The notes beneath the pieces are model-generated. The model saw nothing but the letters and a program-made list of their open reading frames with translations. It searched no databases and was not told the origin of the DNA. Position numbers and translations under genes: made by a program. Positions 26,621-35,800 of a stretch of DNA of 64,000 nucleotides are shown piece after piece (within the stretch, counting starts at the first letter, position 1; every line of letters begins with the position of its first letter). The stretch comes from Atlantibacter sp032062175 (lineage in GTDB: Bacteria; Pseudomonadota; Gammaproteobacteria; Enterobacterales; Enterobacteriaceae). The DNA lies in the NCBI RefSeq assembly GCF_032062175.1, contig NZ_DAMBQK010000005.1:124001-188000 (forward strand), written 5' to 3'.

Positions 26621-29600
26621 ATGCAGTCCGAACAAAATCACAACTCCCGACATCTTCCATTACCACAAAGTGTCAGAGAAGCCATTACCGCAGCAAGAAA
26701 ACAGGCCGGTACGTTTTACGCTTTTACCGAAGCAGATACACCACTACTGATTCAATCCCAGGATGGTACGGCGAGCGGTAAAAGCTATAACGTTTTTGCT
26801 CAATACATCGAAAGCGTAAATCCAGCAATCAACCCTGGCAATAGTCATCGCAATCTGGTGTTTATCACACCGTTGAAATCACAAATTGACATCCCGGAAC
26901 AACTCATCGCTCGCGCCCGAGATAAGAAGATTGAATTGTTACCTTATCTTTCGCAAGGGGATGTCGCAGATCTTGGTTTTACGTCATGGGTCAAATCTCC
27001 TGAAGGGAAAACACCTACAAACCGGGAACGTTATCGTCGCTGGATCAAGCAAGCCAACGAATTGATGTCGGGTGAAATTCAGCTTATTTTTCAACGTCTG
27101 AAAGCTGAAGTTGATGCACGTAATAGTTTGGAAGTACGTCTGGAAACAGAGATTAAAGTGGGGGCAACGTTTGAACAAAAACGTCTGGAGGATGAGTTAC
27201 GTCTCAATAGTTTTCATTTAGCCGGCCGCTTACAGGAAGCGACTGTGGCGATGCTTAATGCCCTGAATCAGGATCTGGCGGCTTTACTTGATGGGGAGGC
27301 GACTAACCCTCGATATGCACTGGCGACGGAAATGGTTAAACATCTTTTCCCGTTTCAGATTGCACTGTATCGCCGATGTATCCTGTTGGCCACGACGAAA
27401 AAGTTCGATGGCAGTGTGCTGTTACTGAAACGCGATAAAGAAGGCGGCTATCACCGGAGTTCACAAAACCTGGACCACGTTCTGGGTCAGAAAAAAAGCC
27501 TCAAAGTGAATCCGTTAGGCGAGATTGCTAACCAGACTAATCCACAGCGAATTGAGAGCTTAAAAGAGCAATATTGGATAACCGACGAAGACTCACCTTT
27601 TGCACAACGTGATATTCGTTTTACATTAGTTCTGGACGAAGAGCACGAAGCCTACCGTATCTTCCAGCAGAATGTTTGCCAGACATTAATGAACGACGAT
27701 CAGCAACTTCCTTCGTTACTGGCAATTTTACATCGTGTACTGGAATATGTGGATGAATGTTCTTCAGATGAAAGAGCGCCAGGGTATACCCCTCTGAAAA
27801 ATTATGTCGATGAGATCAACAAAGCCTTATTACAATGTGATTTACGACCAGATTTCGATCTTAAGAAGCTGACCAGACTCTTTAGAAATAGTTTGCTTGA
27901 TATCGTCGTCGATAGCCGTAATGCTGAGCAGGTTATCGCGTTAATTGGTAATATTTTCAGTTATCAGATTCAGCGATTTTACCGTGAGTCAGATCTTCGT
28001 CGTATTCATTTACGTAGTCACGGGCGTCACTCATACACTGAAGTCTATGTTTCTGAAGATGAAAAAAAAGTTCCAGATGAATTTACCTTATATGAACTGT
28101 ATCAGACACTGACCGCTCTATTATTAGCCTCTGCTCGGCTGGAAACACCCAAACATGTCTGCGATTTGCTGGCACAGCAGGAGATGGCAAATCAGAATAA
28201 CCCATTATCAGTTTTCATTCGTAAAGCCCAAAGCATTAAAGGAGATATAGATCATTTATCTTCCAGTGAGCCTCAGAAAGAACAGTTGATAGATGACTTT
28301 TTTACCTATTTTCAACCCAAAACATTGTTTTCCCTTTCGCCACGTGAACAGGTAAGAATTGAGGCTGAACAACTGAGGGGATGGGTATTACTCAAATTTC
28401 GGATGGAGTTAATTAAGGAGTTACCCGAAATAGCATTATTACGTGTGCTTTATAATACACGTAATACTATTATTTTACTGTCAGCTACAGCAGGATTTCC
28501 TGCAACGTATAATGGGCAGTACAGCCGCCCGTTTCTGGATAAATACGCCCGTGACTTGAACTATCGCATCAGGCAGCGGGATGTTGATTCTGCTTCGCCC
28601 CTGTCGGCGATCCGCGATAACAGAAACCTTCACCGCCCTGTAGCGCTGGAGGTATTTGACGATCAGGTACTGGAGTTTTTACCACAAAACGAGGAGCCTG
28701 AGTTCAGGAATGCATATCGTTTCTGGCTCAAAATGCTCGAACCATACTCTACATCAGTTCAGTTTAATCGCTATCATAAACGAGAGTTTCATCGTCAGTT
28801 ACAGAGTATGTTACTTGCGGCCTATACTGGCCGGCACATTTTATGTATTGGGATCAGTAGCCGTTTTTTTGCGATTATCGGGAATTTTCTTCGTGCCAAT
28901 AAGTTAAGTGCAAATCCCTATCGTGGGGTTGCTATTCTTGACAATGAAACACGTCGGGGGAATGATTTACCTCGTGTATTTGAAATCACTCCTTTTGCTG
29001 AGCGGCATAGATTGCGTGTCGTCATGTTTGATTCAAAACTCAACCGGGAAGATCCGGTAAGAGACTATCTGCAAATTGATCACCAAAACTTAGCAATATG
29101 CATGGTTTCCCACTTCCAGGGGGCTGGCACAGGGCTTAATTACTATGTCACTTATCCGGTACCGTCAGAACCTACAGGAGCAGATTCAGAGCAAATCGAC
29201 TTCGATGAATTAGCAATGGTCTGCGGTAGCTACTGGAGTCAGATTAATGCAACTCCATCGCGAAACACGCTGGAAAATTATATTACCTTACTCAAGCATT
29301 ATGCTCATGGAAGTGTGCCTCGTCAGGTTGGTGATTTCGATACGGATCTAGTTGATTCTGATGCTGCCCAATTGCTGGATACTGAACATACCGTCGAGCT
29401 TCATAAAATTGCAATGCAAACTATTGGCCGTACAGAACGGCGTGATGCCCAAATGAATGGGGTTATTCGTTTACCTTCTGGTGTTCATCATAATGCATTG
29501 TGTGTTTTTCGGGATTTGGATCGTCACCCAAATGCACAATCGTTACTTGCTTCCCTGAGTCTGCATAACCACCTATGGTTCAAACGCTCAAAAAAGGATT

Positions 29601-30604
29601 TATTAAAAGCCAGCTTTTCTTCCGATAGTCAACGTAGCGAATTTGAAATTAAAGTTGCTAAAGCAATAGATATGTATAGCGACTTTGAAGCTGAACTGAA
29701 AAATAAAATTCTGCCACTGGCAAGGCAAGGTGATCGAGATGCAATTGAGTTAAATGAAGCATTACGTCACCGGGACAGTTTTACCGATCCTCAGTCATAT
29801 ATAAAGCGTCTTAAACGCAACGTGATTATTAAGAAAAATGCTTACCTTAGCGACTGTGTAAGCCATTTTTATCTGGAGCGTACTGCCGATTGGAAAAGTG
29901 TAATACTGGCTAAAACCTTAGATGGTTATGGATTAACAGATATTTCAGCTGGAGCAAATCCATACAAACCGGAATATTGTTTACCCCAATATCATGAAGC
30001 CATGGCTGAAGAGTCATCCGGAACTGAACAGCGTATTTTTGCGAAGATTCTGGGATTAGATGCCAAGCCTTTACAACAATACATCCCCATTCCTTCATTG
30101 ATGCCACTTCTAATTGGCAATATTGGTGAATGGCAATTACATCTTGTGCTCCAGGAAATGAATATTACGCCCATTCCATCACAAGAGCTATCACACTATC
30201 TGGATAGTCATTGTTATGAGTTGTTTGATGTGTATTGCATTAACAAGAACCGAATTGTTGCAATCGATGTAAAAAACTGGCGAATGCAAGGAAATAACCG
30301 TCAATTAGCGAAAAAAATGCATAATAACTCATTGGGAAAAGTCAGTGAGTTGCAGAAAATAGTTGCAGCAAAAACACAGTTTGATGGTGTTGACGTCGTT
30401 TATCTTAATACCCGATATGCTTTAAACAGCCTCAACATTCGTGCCGAACACTCTAACCATAAGGGCATCTGCTATTATAACCTTTTTAAAAATATTTCAT
30501 CTTATGAAAAAGATAATGGCAAAAATCCTTATGATGCAAAAATAAAATCAGAATTAAGAATAAATCAATACTTACTTAATATTTTAGGAGTGAATTATGA
30601 CTGA
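26621..30604 (+). CDS. ddmD: SF2 helicase with C-terminal PD-(D/E)xK nuclease, DdmD-like
   Basis: A 1,327-residue protein. Helicase motifs can be followed: motif I DGTASGKS (residues 48-55), motif II DEEH (339-342), motif III LLSATAG (about 617-622), motif V GTGLNY, motif VI QTIGRTERR (about 933). Near residues 1,200-1,220 FDVYCINKNRIVAIDVKNW fits the D...(D/E)xK core of a restriction-type nuclease. An SF2 helicase-nuclease of this layout followed by a protein of about 700 residues is the architecture of DdmDE of Vibrio cholerae, in which DdmD unwinds and degrades plasmid DNA recruited by the Argonaute-like DdmE. I start at ATG 26621 (AAGGA eight bases upstream) rather than GTG 26600. The gene overlaps its partner by eight bases. 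The family call rests on architecture; other helicase-nuclease defence proteins are the alternative. Confidence 0.65.
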   Translation: MQSEQNHNSRHLPLPQSVREAITAARKQAGTFYAFTEADTPLLIQSQDGTASGKSYNVFAQYIESVNPAINPGNSHRNLVFITPLKSQIDIPEQLIARARDKKIELLPYLSQGDVADLGFTSWVKSPEGKTPTNRERYRRWIKQANELMSGEIQLIFQRLKAEVDARNSLEVRLETEIKVGATFEQKRLEDELRLNSFHLAGRLQEATVAMLNALNQDLAALLDGEATNPRYALATEMVKHLFPFQIALYRRCILLATTKKFDGSVLLLKRDKEGGYHRSSQNLDHVLGQKKSLKVNPLGEIANQTNPQRIESLKEQYWITDEDSPFAQRDIRFTLVLDEEHEAYRIFQQNVCQTLMNDDQQLPSLLAILHRVLEYVDECSSDERAPGYTPLKNYVDEINKALLQCDLRPDFDLKKLTRLFRNSLLDIVVDSRNAEQVIALIGNIFSYQIQRFYRESDLRRIHLRSHGRHSYTEVYVSEDEKKVPDEFTLYELYQTLTALLLASARLETPKHVCDLLAQQEMANQNNPLSVFIRKAQSIKGDIDHLSSSEPQKEQLIDDFFTYFQPKTLFSLSPREQVRIEAEQLRGWVLLKFRMELIKELPEIALLRVLYNTRNTIILLSATAGFPATYNGQYSRPFLDKYARDLNYRIRQRDVDSASPLSAIRDNRNLHRPVALEVFDDQVLEFLPQNEEPEFRNAYRFWLKMLEPYSTSVQFNRYHKREFHRQLQSMLLAAYTGRHILCIGISSRFFAIIGNFLRANKLSANPYRGVAILDNETRRGNDLPRVFEITPFAERHRLRVVMFDSKLNREDPVRDYLQIDHQNLAICMVSHFQGAGTGLNYYVTYPVPSEPTGADSEQIDFDELAMVCGSYWSQINATPSRNTLENYITLLKHYAHGSVPRQVGDFDTDLVDSDAAQLLDTEHTVELHKIAMQTIGRTERRDAQMNGVIRLPSGVHHNALCVFRDLDRHPNAQSLLASLSLHNHLWFKRSKKDLLKASFSSDSQRSEFEIKVAKAIDMYSDFEAELKNKILPLARQGDRDAIELNEALRHRDSFTDPQSYIKRLKRNVIIKKNAYLSDCVSHFYLERTADWKSVILAKTLDGYGLTDISAGANPYKPEYCLPQYHEAMAEESSGTEQRIFAKILGLDAKPLQQYIPIPSLMPLLIGNIGEWQLHLVLQEMNITPIPSQELSHYLDSHCYELFDVYCINKNRIVAIDVKNWRMQGNNRQLAKKMHNNSLGKVSELQKIVAAKTQFDGVDVVYLNTRYALNSLNIRAEHSNHKGICYYNLFKNISSYEKDNGKNPYDAKIKSELRINQYLLNILGVNYD

Positions 30605-32723
30605 TGTAACTGATAGTCTACAGCATAATGAAACGGATGTTGTGATGGCTGCCGAATGGGACCTTCAGCCTCCAGATTATGCACCTAAAGCACGAACACA
30701 GCTCTTTGATATTCATGATGCTGCAGATGTAATGTTGGAAAAACTTCTGCAATTACCCTCGACAAATGATTGGGGAATTGATGCTATCTGTATCACTAAG
30801 GTAAAAGAATACTCCATGAAATGGGATGATTTTTTTATTGAATTGCACAGAGAAATTCAAAATATATTATCGTTAAAATTGGGAGTGAAGAATAACAGGG
30901 AGTTCCAGTATCAAACGTTAAAAAAAGCAAACAACTATCTAGTGATGTTTCTTTCACCAGATGCCCGTCCGTATTATCAATGGATTAATGAAGTAAAAAT
31001 AAAGGGCTTTGATCAATATAAAATTTCTCAAACTGTGCTCGGGCTGCGTCTGAAACTACATTTTTTAGATAATGCCGGAAAGTATTTTGATGTGAGTCAT
31101 GGGGCTTATAATAGCGAAATTTTTCTGGGTGCCGTCGTACAAAAAGAAGAACCAGACAAGAGAGGAAACTATTACGTCGATGCATTGCAAAGTGACCTCT
31201 TTTACAGCCCGGATTATGGCGACCTCACTTTTACCCTGAAAGGGGTCTGCTTCAGAGCTAAAGCGGAAGAGCTTGGTGTACTCAGCGATTATGGTCGGAT
31301 TCTGATTAAGGGTAAAAAATCATTGCAGTTGTTTGAGAAAGTAGATGGTAGAAAATACCGGAAAATGCCCTATATGCGTTTTGCCAGTAAAGCTTATTCT
31401 GGCTGCAAAAATCATGCAGAAAATCTGGTTCAAAACGTGCTCGGTGATATACTGGCTCAGGCTGACATCGCTTTTTCACCACGTGTTTTTTGTGCAACCC
31501 ACAGTCAGTTAGACTTTTTAACGACCAATATCAAAGCACTTCAACGCCCGTTAGTTATTATAGACAATCTTGATAATGGCGAAGAACCAGAAGCGCACCA
31601 ACGATTTATTCACTATCTGAAAAAAGAATTAGGTGCAGTAGATATAATTTCACCTCAGGAACTTATTGATCTTGATAGAAATATTAACTATCTGGTGCTT
31701 AATCAGTCTAAAAAAATAAATGGGTCCAGCATTTCCCTTGGTGAAGATACCTTTTTAAACTCTACCTGGCAGGCACTGAATGAGGCAAAAGCGGGTAAAA
31801 AAGATCTGTTAGATTATTATTCAAGGCTAAAAGTGGATTTCATCCTTGATTTTGAGAAAAATTATCAGCGAGTCTTTCAGGGATGTAATATTGAAGCCAT
31901 AGAGCAGAATAAAAAAGACCCTGTTACCCAAGTGGTTAAAAAAGTTCTTAATCCTGTATCTGTCGCTAAGTTGGAAATGATCCGCAGCGAACTCTGGCTA
32001 AAAGAAGCTGTGCTGGTGAGAAAGAAACTTACCGGTTTTAGCATTAACGATGGTGAGTACATTCTTGTCTCAATTCGGTGCTCCTCTTCCGGAAACAGAA
32101 GAGGGAATGATTTTTATGGCGTTGCTACACCCGTCGTATTCAGCCATGGCGTAATGAACATCGCAGAGCCAAAAATGTATACAAATGAGGTGGATTTCCG
32201 TAATAATGTTCCGGGGATGAATATCAACTGTATTGATAAATTGCGTGATGATAATTTCTATCTTGTTGATACAATAAATCAGGTTGTGATTAAGCGATAC
32301 AATACTGTTCGCATTCCGAGATTATTAGGTTCTTCGGAACGTTGTTCTCTTCAGGTAGCAGAAGAGAATCATGATAAAATTAATAAATTCGGTGCGGCGG
32401 ATAAAACATGTTTGCCTTACTACTTAACGCCGAAACCTAAAAGTCATGCTGTCAGTCAGTATCAACAACTCTTTATTGAAAAACGAGGCAATGAGGCATT
32501 ACTTTTTTGTACTAAAAGCAACCAGCCCAACCAGATTATGGACAGGGCAACCTTAGTTTATAATTTGGTGGCGACAACATTTGACGGTAAAGAGGTTGAT
32601 GTGATGACGCAACCAGCAACTGAATTACTGTTGCGAACTTTAACTTACGATACCACCCGTTATAATGAAGTCAGTCAGACATCTCTTCTGGAAAAGATAT
32701 CGCGTTTGATGCTGCATAACTAA
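30597..32723 (+). CDS. ddmE: DdmE-like protein (putative Argonaute-like plasmid sensor)
   Basis: A 708-residue protein with no motif I can assign on sequence alone. Size, position directly behind the helicase-nuclease, and eight-base overlap with AGGAG before the ATG indicate a partner subunit. DdmE of V. cholerae is a divergent, catalytically inactive prokaryotic Argonaute of about 690 residues. A Rossmann-like stretch (RPLVIIDNLDNGEEPEAHQR, about residue 320) and the following segment could be the MID domain, with a PIWI-like region after residue 450; I see no DEDX catalytic tetrad, which is consistent with an inactive Argonaute. It is AT-rich like its neighbour. The identification is inference from context. 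Confidence 0.55.
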   Translation: MTDVTDSLQHNETDVVMAAEWDLQPPDYAPKARTQLFDIHDAADVMLEKLLQLPSTNDWGIDAICITKVKEYSMKWDDFFIELHREIQNILSLKLGVKNNREFQYQTLKKANNYLVMFLSPDARPYYQWINEVKIKGFDQYKISQTVLGLRLKLHFLDNAGKYFDVSHGAYNSEIFLGAVVQKEEPDKRGNYYVDALQSDLFYSPDYGDLTFTLKGVCFRAKAEELGVLSDYGRILIKGKKSLQLFEKVDGRKYRKMPYMRFASKAYSGCKNHAENLVQNVLGDILAQADIAFSPRVFCATHSQLDFLTTNIKALQRPLVIIDNLDNGEEPEAHQRFIHYLKKELGAVDIISPQELIDLDRNINYLVLNQSKKINGSSISLGEDTFLNSTWQALNEAKAGKKDLLDYYSRLKVDFILDFEKNYQRVFQGCNIEAIEQNKKDPVTQVVKKVLNPVSVAKLEMIRSELWLKEAVLVRKKLTGFSINDGEYILVSIRCSSSGNRRGNDFYGVATPVVFSHGVMNIAEPKMYTNEVDFRNNVPGMNINCIDKLRDDNFYLVDTINQVVIKRYNTVRIPRLLGSSERCSLQVAEENHDKINKFGAADKTCLPYYLTPKPKSHAVSQYQQLFIEKRGNEALLFCTKSNQPNQIMDRATLVYNLVATTFDGKEVDVMTQPATELLLRTLTYDTTRYNEVSQTSLLEKISRLMLHN

Positions 32724-32813
32724 TTTTATCAGCTTTTAACGTGGGTTATTCTTGATCAGGCCATGTGTTATGGCCTGAATATTTTTAAACCAGATAATAT
32801 CGAACCTGTTCGT

Positions 32814-35800
32814 TCACTGAATCAACTCCGGCAACCTATAAAGCAAACGCCTGGCAGATGGCCAGCCTGCATCCATAAAAATATCCAGACTTTCTATCAA
32901 ACAGGTACGTCGGTGTTCTTCTTCAAAAATGATTTTATAGTCGGCAAGAAACACCCCCATCATTTTTACCAGCTGTTCCATTCCCATATGTTCGTTCTGG
33001 AAACCAAACCTTGTTCCGTGACGTAATGCATGGGCCATTAGATCAAAACATTTTGCAGGATCGACAGGAACAAGCGTTTCCAGCAGTTCCAGAAGGTTGT
33101 AAATAGTGTGTGGCGTGCTGCAATCACCAATGCGCCGCATGTGCAGTTCAGTTTCGTTTAGAAATCTCTTAAGCTCTTCTTTTTCTAATGGTTTCTCAGG
33201 ATTATGTTTCCCTTCACAAACAAAGCGAAGTTGCAGACATGCTCCGTCTATAATTGCAAAACAGCGTCTTACGTCTTCCAGTTCAATCTCTGTCAGATCG
33301 GTGCGGGGTGAAGACTCTTCCAGTTTTTTTCCGGCAGCATCAATAATGCTATAGGCTATATCTAACGCCCGTCGTCTGATTCCAATGTCCTTCGGTGTAC
33401 TCTGTTCGGCAAAGCCAAGAACGAATCCATCCCTTAATGTAAATAAAATTTGTTTAAGTTCATGGCTATAAATAGTGGGATCGACAATCCAGCATTGAAG
33501 AATATCATATGCTTCCCTGATTTCATGGACTCCCCAGAGAATTGCCAGATCGATGCTAACTATCTTGCGAATACGGTGCTGACGTTCAGGATCGTTACTA
33601 AAACGTCCCAGCAGTTTCTGGATGAGACAGAAAGAACGCGTCGGGTCGGTATATAGCAGACGTCTAATTCCATCCCCAACCATATGCTCTATTATGCCGG
33701 TATTGATTTCCTGCTCCACGCGTTCATTCAGGTAATGCCATACGCTATCCGGAGCAATATCCCACAACCTTAACAGGCGTGTTGATGCCTGAAGGCGAAC
33801 GGCCGGGTGAGGGTCAATCAACATCCTTTCGATATCAGGTTTCAGTCGATCATACAGATCGGGACGTAAAGGAATTACATCCAGAAAAATTCGTGCAGCA
33901 TCAATCCTCGGTGAAGGAGAGCCCCAGCTAACGCTGTTGGCAAAATTATCCTCGGTATCTTCGTTGACAGTTGGAGATATTGCGCGAGAAGTCATATGCA
34001 ATAAGTCCAAAAAATGAGGGGTCAGTTCATCTACCTGGTTGTCATTGGCAGGTGGTAATAATTTCTGATCAACAGCCGCAGCGCAGGCCCGAACAATAAC
34101 ATCCTCTGCGGTTGTGCGCACATAGGTATGAATATTTGCAGCATTGAGTTGTTCACGAAGCGGCTCGAGAATGCTAAAAACATCTTCCAGTGATAATTCA
34201 GAGGAGAGTGTATTATTTGTTGTTAACCCCAGTGCAGCTTTCGCTGTTTTGACAGCACTGATAACCATGGCATTGGCTGGCTCATTTTGATCCAGACCTT
34301 CTATAAAATCATAAGGTATACCCGTGCTAACGTTGACCGGAGAAATATCGAAAAGCCTTTTATTGCCTGATATTTCATCATCCCCCTGCGTATTTTTCAG
34401 AAAGTCTCGGGCGGCTTCAGTAGAAAGATTATCTGATCCAATCGCGTTGAAAAGGCGATATAACAGTCGTTTCTTTGCTTCTTCCGGGTAAATATAGCCA
34501 GAGAAATTATAATGGAATGCTGCATTTTCCAGCATTTGCCGTTCCTCCACTGGACGCCGGGCAATTCCTTTGCTGACCAAATCGATAGCATCTTTACGAG
34601 TATCTTCGTTCTGGATAAACGCTTCCTGCGCTGCAATGGGCCAGAGAAAATCAACCAGGCTATCATTACGTTCATTTGCCGCCAGAAACAGCCTGGCCCA
34701 GAAGATTGCCAGTGAGGCTTTTTGACGAATAAGTTCTGCGAGAACTAACACGTCTGGTTCAGTCGCGCTTTTCAAATGCTGAAATAGTTTCTTAACCAGT
34801 ACTTCTCCGTCATGCGCGTGTTCGCCTGTAGGATTGTACGCCCAGATGTGGCTGCGATCGGCCCTAAGAGAGATATCATTCCCGGAAATGGATAAATGCA
34901 TCACAGGGGAATCAATAGGATGGCGCCGGGCAACGTATCCATTTAAAGCGTTGACGGCAGCATCAACAGCCTGCTCGGGATGTTGTTCGAGAAAATGGGA
35001 GAAAAACTCACCGAGTGAATAACGAGCCGATTCATAGTCCTGTCGGGCATTTGATCTCAAAGGCAGAATTCGGCTGTTCCCAAGCGTAGTTTCCCGTTCT
35101 TCGGTGACATCGTAGCTGTAGACAAACTCGAATACCCTGGCGACAAACTCAGGCGCACGATCTGCGATTTTATTGATGTTATAACAGAGTACGGGAATTT
35201 CCTCTGAACCAAAATGCTGGAGACGTTTGACGGAAATAATTTGCTCCAGTAAACGGCAAGATGCATCAACATCGGTATTGATAGTATCTGCAACGAGAGG
35301 TATAGCACTTCTGACAAAATAGCCCGGCTCACTCTGCTTAAGGCCATAAGAAAGCACGGCGCGGCAGGCTGTACCCAGAATATTGCGTAGATCAGGATCA
35401 GTCACCTGCTTAGTAAGCGGATGCAGCAAAAATCGCAACGTCTCCGCGACTTTATTGATGTCAGGCGTTAAAGCAGAGACCAGGTATACCCATGGAAGCA
35501 GAGCCACTTCTTTTTCATCTTCAAACCGAATTGCCAGCGCGCCGCAGAGATGACTGAGCGTGGAAATAACGTTCTGATCGTCCATTGCCACACGTTTAGC
35601 GAGCCAGAGCAGGTCGTTTTGTGCAACAGGATATTCAGCCGCAATTCGGCCTGTCGAACTACGGATAATGGGATCGCCATCGCCATCATTAACCAGATGA
35701 CTTACTGCTTGCCAGAAACCGTGATGATCTTCGTTATAATCCCAGATTTCCTGGAGCACAAAACCCAGTGCGGGAGAAAGCATCAACCCCTGAGCCTGCT

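Noticed and set aside
30597..32723. Possible catalytically active Argonaute.
   Set aside because: I could not place a DEDX tetrad; if the protein is Argonaute-like it is more probably the inactive DdmE type.
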